From the NCBI GenBank assembly GCA_903909815.1, contig CAIVXG010000247.1:1-64000 (forward strand): a DNA stretch of 64,000 nucleotides, written 5' to 3'. The notes under the pieces were generated by a model. The model was given only the letters and a program-made list of their open reading frames with translations, was not told the origin of the DNA and ran no database searches. Below, piece after piece: positions 61,425 through 64,000 of the stretch (position 1 is the stretch's first letter; every line of letters begins with the position of its first letter). The position numbers and the translations under genes were made by a program. Origin of the DNA: an uncultured beta proteobacterium (GTDB lineage: Bacteria; Pseudomonadota; Gammaproteobacteria; Burkholderiales; Burkholderiaceae_C).

Positions 61425-62810
61425 ACGCCTCGCCTTCCAGCGGGAACTCGATCACCACGACCAGGCCGCTGCCGCCCTGGGTGGGGCTGTCCAGGCGGAT
61501 GTTGGCGGCGCATTGCGATGCGAGTTCCTTCACTATCGCCAGGCCCAGACCGCTGCCGCTGGCGTCGGCTCCGGTCAATCGATGGAAACGCTGAAATATG
61601 GCCTCATGGCAGTCTGGCGGCACGCCCGGCCCGTTGTCTTCAACGATCAGGTCCAGTTTGTCTTTGGACGCTTTAATCCGCACGGTCACGACGCCATGCT
61701 CCGGCGTGTAGCGGATGGCGTTGTCGACCAGATTGATGGCAATTTCTCGCAACGCGGCAGGGTCCGTCGCAATGGTCTTTGCATTGCCGCTGCCCTCGAA
61801 CCCCAGATCGATGCCCTTGGCGTGCGCCTGCGCCGCCAGGTCTTCCAGTACCTTTTGCACGATGTCGCAGCAGTCCTGGGTGCAGAGTCGCGTCCGGTTC
61901 AGTGCATAGGCTTCGGCCGACGAGAGCGTCAGGAACTGGTTCACCATCCGAGTGGTTTGCTGCAGCGTGCGGCGTGCCGCACGAAGTGAGGCTTCGACCT
62001 CCTCGCCGCGCTCGGCGCGCGCAGCGTCGCTGAGCTGGGTATTCAGCACCGCCAGCGGCGTGCGCAACTGATGTGCGGCATTCTGTATGAAGCTGGCGCG
62101 CAGTTGTGTGTAATTTTCCAGGCGCTGGATGTAGTCGTTGAATGAGTTCACCAAAGGTTTGATTTCACTCGGTATCCGATGCGTCTGCAGCAGTTGCAGC
62201 GAGCCCTCCTTGCGGGAGCGGACCTCGTCGCGCAGCCTTAGCAGCGGCTGCAGGCCGCGGCTCAGACCAAACAGGATGAAGACGGCAGTCAGGGCCAGGA
62301 TCAGCAATTGTTCACCCACGGCATGGCGCCACAGGCTTTGCGTTATTTGCCCGTGGCCATGCCGGGTTTGGGCAACTTCCACCGCCACCGGAAGGGTGGA
62401 CGGGTTGCCGATCACAGGTTGAAAAAACGACACCACGCGCACCGCTTCACGCGCATGATGGCGTCAAAAAAGTGCGGTGCATCAGTGGGAAGGTGGCCCG
62501 GCGGCAAAGGCAGTTCGGTGTAACCCGACAGCAGCTGTCCCGAGCCGGTTGTCACACGGTAGTAGATTCGATCGGCGTCGCCGGACTGGAACAGCTCCAG
62601 TGCGGCCGGCGGGATCTGGTGTTGAAATGACCCTTCTTCGAAGCTGATTTGCTGTGCAATCATGCGCGCCGAACCCAGCAGCAAGCGGTCCTGCACCACC
62701 GAGGCCGTGGCCACCGCGCTTTGATACGTCAGCCAGGTATCGACCGCAACTGCGCTCATCAGCGGCACCAGCACCCAGGCCAGCAGCTGCCGACGCAGAC
62801 TGCTACGCAT
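61423..62810 (-). pseudogene. TctE-like sensor histidine kinase, interrupted by a one-base frameshift
   Basis: Two overlapping frames together give a full kinase: 62810-62412 encodes the N-terminus (MRSSLRRQLLAWVLVPLMSA, first helix and start of the 2CSK_N-type sensor) and ends in the non-homologous VKRCAWCRFFNL. 62442-61423 continues from MRVVSFFQPVIGN with the second helix, HAMP-like region, H-box NAAHQLRTPLAVLN, N-box EIAINLVDNAIRYTP and DNGPGVPP. The span of 1388 bases is one short of a multiple of three. A single lost G near 62443-62451 (CGCGTGAAGCGG instead of CGCGGTGAAGCGG) would explain it. Either a real inactivating mutation or a sequencing error. Confidence 0.85.
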
Positions 62811-63477
62811 GGTCCGCCTGGCGCAGCAGGTAGCCCAGGCCGCGCAGCGTCATGATCTTCGCGCTGCTGTGTTCCAGCTTCTTGCGCAAGCGGTGCACGT
62901 AGATCTCGATGGCATCGATGGACACGTCCTCGTCCAATGAAAACAGGCTTTGCGCCAGTGCCTGTTTCGTGACCGTGCTGCCCGCTTTGCGCGCCAGCAG
63001 TTCCAGTACGGCGCGCTCACGAGGTGTGAGTGCCAGCGGTTTATCGGCGATCTGAAACTCACGCGTGTTAGTGTTGAAGCCCAGATCGCCGCAGCTCATG
63101 AGCGGGTTCGATTGGCCGGTGGAGCGGCGCAACAGCACGCGAATTCTGGCCTCCAATTCCTCGATCTCAAAAGGCTTGGCCATGTAGTCGTCGGCGCCCT
63201 CGTCAAGCCCGCTCACGCGGCTGCGAACACTGTTGTTGGCGGTCAGCACCAGCACCGGAGTCGTGTCCTGGCGCGAGCGCAGGCGCCGCAACACCTCCGT
63301 GCCCTCCATCTTGGGTAGGCCCAGATCGAGTATCACCAGGTTGTATTTTTCGCTCTGCAGCGCGAAGTCTGCGTCCGCGCCGTTGCCGATGCAGTCCACC
63401 GTATAGCGCTCCTTGCGCAGCGTGCGCGCCAGCCATTGCGCCAGCTCCACGTTGTCTTCGACTACCAGGATTCGCAT
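62803..63477 (-). CDS. OmpR-family response regulator, TctD-like
   Basis: 224 residues. Receiver domain MRILVVEDNVELAQWLARTL with phosphoacceptor Asp in LVILDLGLPKMEG, and a winged-helix effector domain (LTPRERAVLELLARKAGSTV, IDAIEIYVHRLRKKLE). The start ATG at 63477 is preferred over a longer frame. Its stop overlaps the kinase start by eight bases. The divergent porin gene is the likely target, as for TctD/OpdH-type systems. Confidence 0.93.
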   Translation of the reverse strand: MRILVVEDNVELAQWLARTLRKERYTVDCIGNGADADFALQSEKYNLVILDLGLPKMEGTEVLRRLRSRQDTTPVLVLTANNSVRSRVSGLDEGADDYMAKPFEIEELEARIRVLLRRSTGQSNPLMSCGDLGFNTNTREFQIADKPLALTPRERAVLELLARKAGSTVTKQALAQSLFSLDEDVSIDAIEIYVHRLRKKLEHSSAKIMTLRGLGYLLRQADHA

Positions 63478-63708
63478 CGCGTCGGCTCGGTTCTTAGGGA
63501 TCGAAATATCATGGCAAATCATAGTCGTGCACAGCCGGATAAGTACTTTCCCTAGGTGCGGGAAACTGAAAGCGGACTGAAAGCGCGCTCCACCTACATT
63601 GACCCCGGGTTGGCGGGCAGGGCAGAGGTTTGCGGTATCGGACCGATGACCACTTCACTGTCGGTCAACGCTGGAACGTTCCAACATACTTAACCGGAGA
63701 CATCACAC

Positions 63709-64000
63709 ATGCAAGCAAGCAAACTCGTTCTCATGAGTGCCGCCTTGGGACTCGCGTCCGTCGCGGCGCAGGCGCAGGGCACGGATCAACTGCAGCAAGC
63801 CCTGGCACAGGCGCAAGCCGCCGCGGCCCAGGCACAGGCCGCTGCCAAGCAGGCCCAGGCGGCATTGGAGCAGGCGCTGGCTGCGGCAGATCGCGCCAAG
63901 CAAAGCAGCGCAGCCGTGGCTGCGGCAGAACCCGCCGCAAAGTCAGCCAGCGGCGGCGGCCTGACCGTTGGCAACAGTGCCAGCAGCGCCACTCTGTATG
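63709..64000 (+). CDS. Gram-negative porin with N-terminal coiled-coil, partial (runs off the window)
   Basis: 97 residues are visible. Signal peptide about 1-24 (MQASKLVLMSAALGLASVAA), then an Ala/Gln-rich stretch (residues 25-80, for example QALAQAQAAAAQAQAAAKQA) with heptad character, then GGGLTVGNSASSATLY, which reads as the start of a Burkholderiales porin barrel. The coiled coil lies before the barrel and may anchor the porin to peptidoglycan or trimerise. ATG at 63709 has CCGGAG ten bases upstream. Divergent from the TctD-like gene across a 231-base region. Confidence 0.8.
   Translation, partial: MQASKLVLMSAALGLASVAAQAQGTDQLQQALAQAQAAAAQAQAAAKQAQAALEQALAAADRAKQSSAAVAAAEPAAKSASGGGLTVGNSASSATLY

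Overview
The window is a contiguous, GC-rich, gene-dense stretch of a betaproteobacterial chromosome. It most likely comes from the Burkholderiales, and a Comamonadaceae-like organism fits best. The reasons are the gene neighbourhoods (rimP-nusA-infB-rbfA-truB-typA, smpB/ratA-rnfH, guaB-guaA-tadA), the Bug/TctC-type substrate-binding proteins, a TctDE-like two-component pair facing a porin, and a TadA protein carrying an alpha/beta-hydrolase tail. The family assignment is inference from gene content; no rRNA is present. One tRNA, tRNA-Ser(GGA), is present. I see no CRISPR array, insertion sequence or prophage.

Layout. 1-3000: a 112-bp tandem repeat and rpoD. 3058-7219: cysteine dioxygenase coupled to a three-domain rhodanese, then a DUF2946 protein, a Cys-motif beta-barrel and a TlpA-like thioredoxin. 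7369-11945: a NarL-type two-component system divergent from a CstA-family transporter and its YbdD partner. 12004-12456: a HigBA module whose toxin gene has lost its middle third. 12561-19576: catabolic genes (nitroreductase, MmgE/PrpD, Bug receptor; MarR-like regulator, aldehyde dehydrogenase, SDR), a YccA-type membrane protein and a solitary SpeD-like decarboxylase. 19882-25452: CHRD protein, tRNA-Ser, SPFH/NfeD pair, class I basic amino acid decarboxylase, fabI. 25650-31431: exbB-exbD-exbD-tonB, a small lipoprotein and a TonB-dependent receptor that looks less GC-rich than its surroundings. 31910-38632: oppABCDF plus an MFS exporter in one overlapping operon. 38732-47228: the translation and transcription operon rimP-nusA-infB-rbfA-truB-typA, preceded by a terminator-like leader hairpin. 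47344-59900: DMT transporter, enoyl-CoA hydratase/hydrolase, smpB, ratA-rnfH, guaB, guaA, PaiB-like protein, tadA fusion, ldcA, acyl-CoA synthetase and DUF3297. 60087-64000: a branched-chain-type substrate-binding protein, a frameshifted TctE-like kinase, a TctD-like regulator and the start of a divergent porin.

Most of the window is ordinary. The most noteworthy items are: the 55-residue HigB remnant; the TadA protein with a decayed hydrolase tail; the one-base frameshift in the sensor kinase; the leader hairpin placed directly behind the rimP promoter; the three-gene DUF2946/barrel/TlpA locus; and a family of dispersed palindromes ending in TCGCAATGAC that sits at gene ends. Five gene pairs are joined by the four-base overlap GTGA, so translational coupling with GTG starts is common in this genome.
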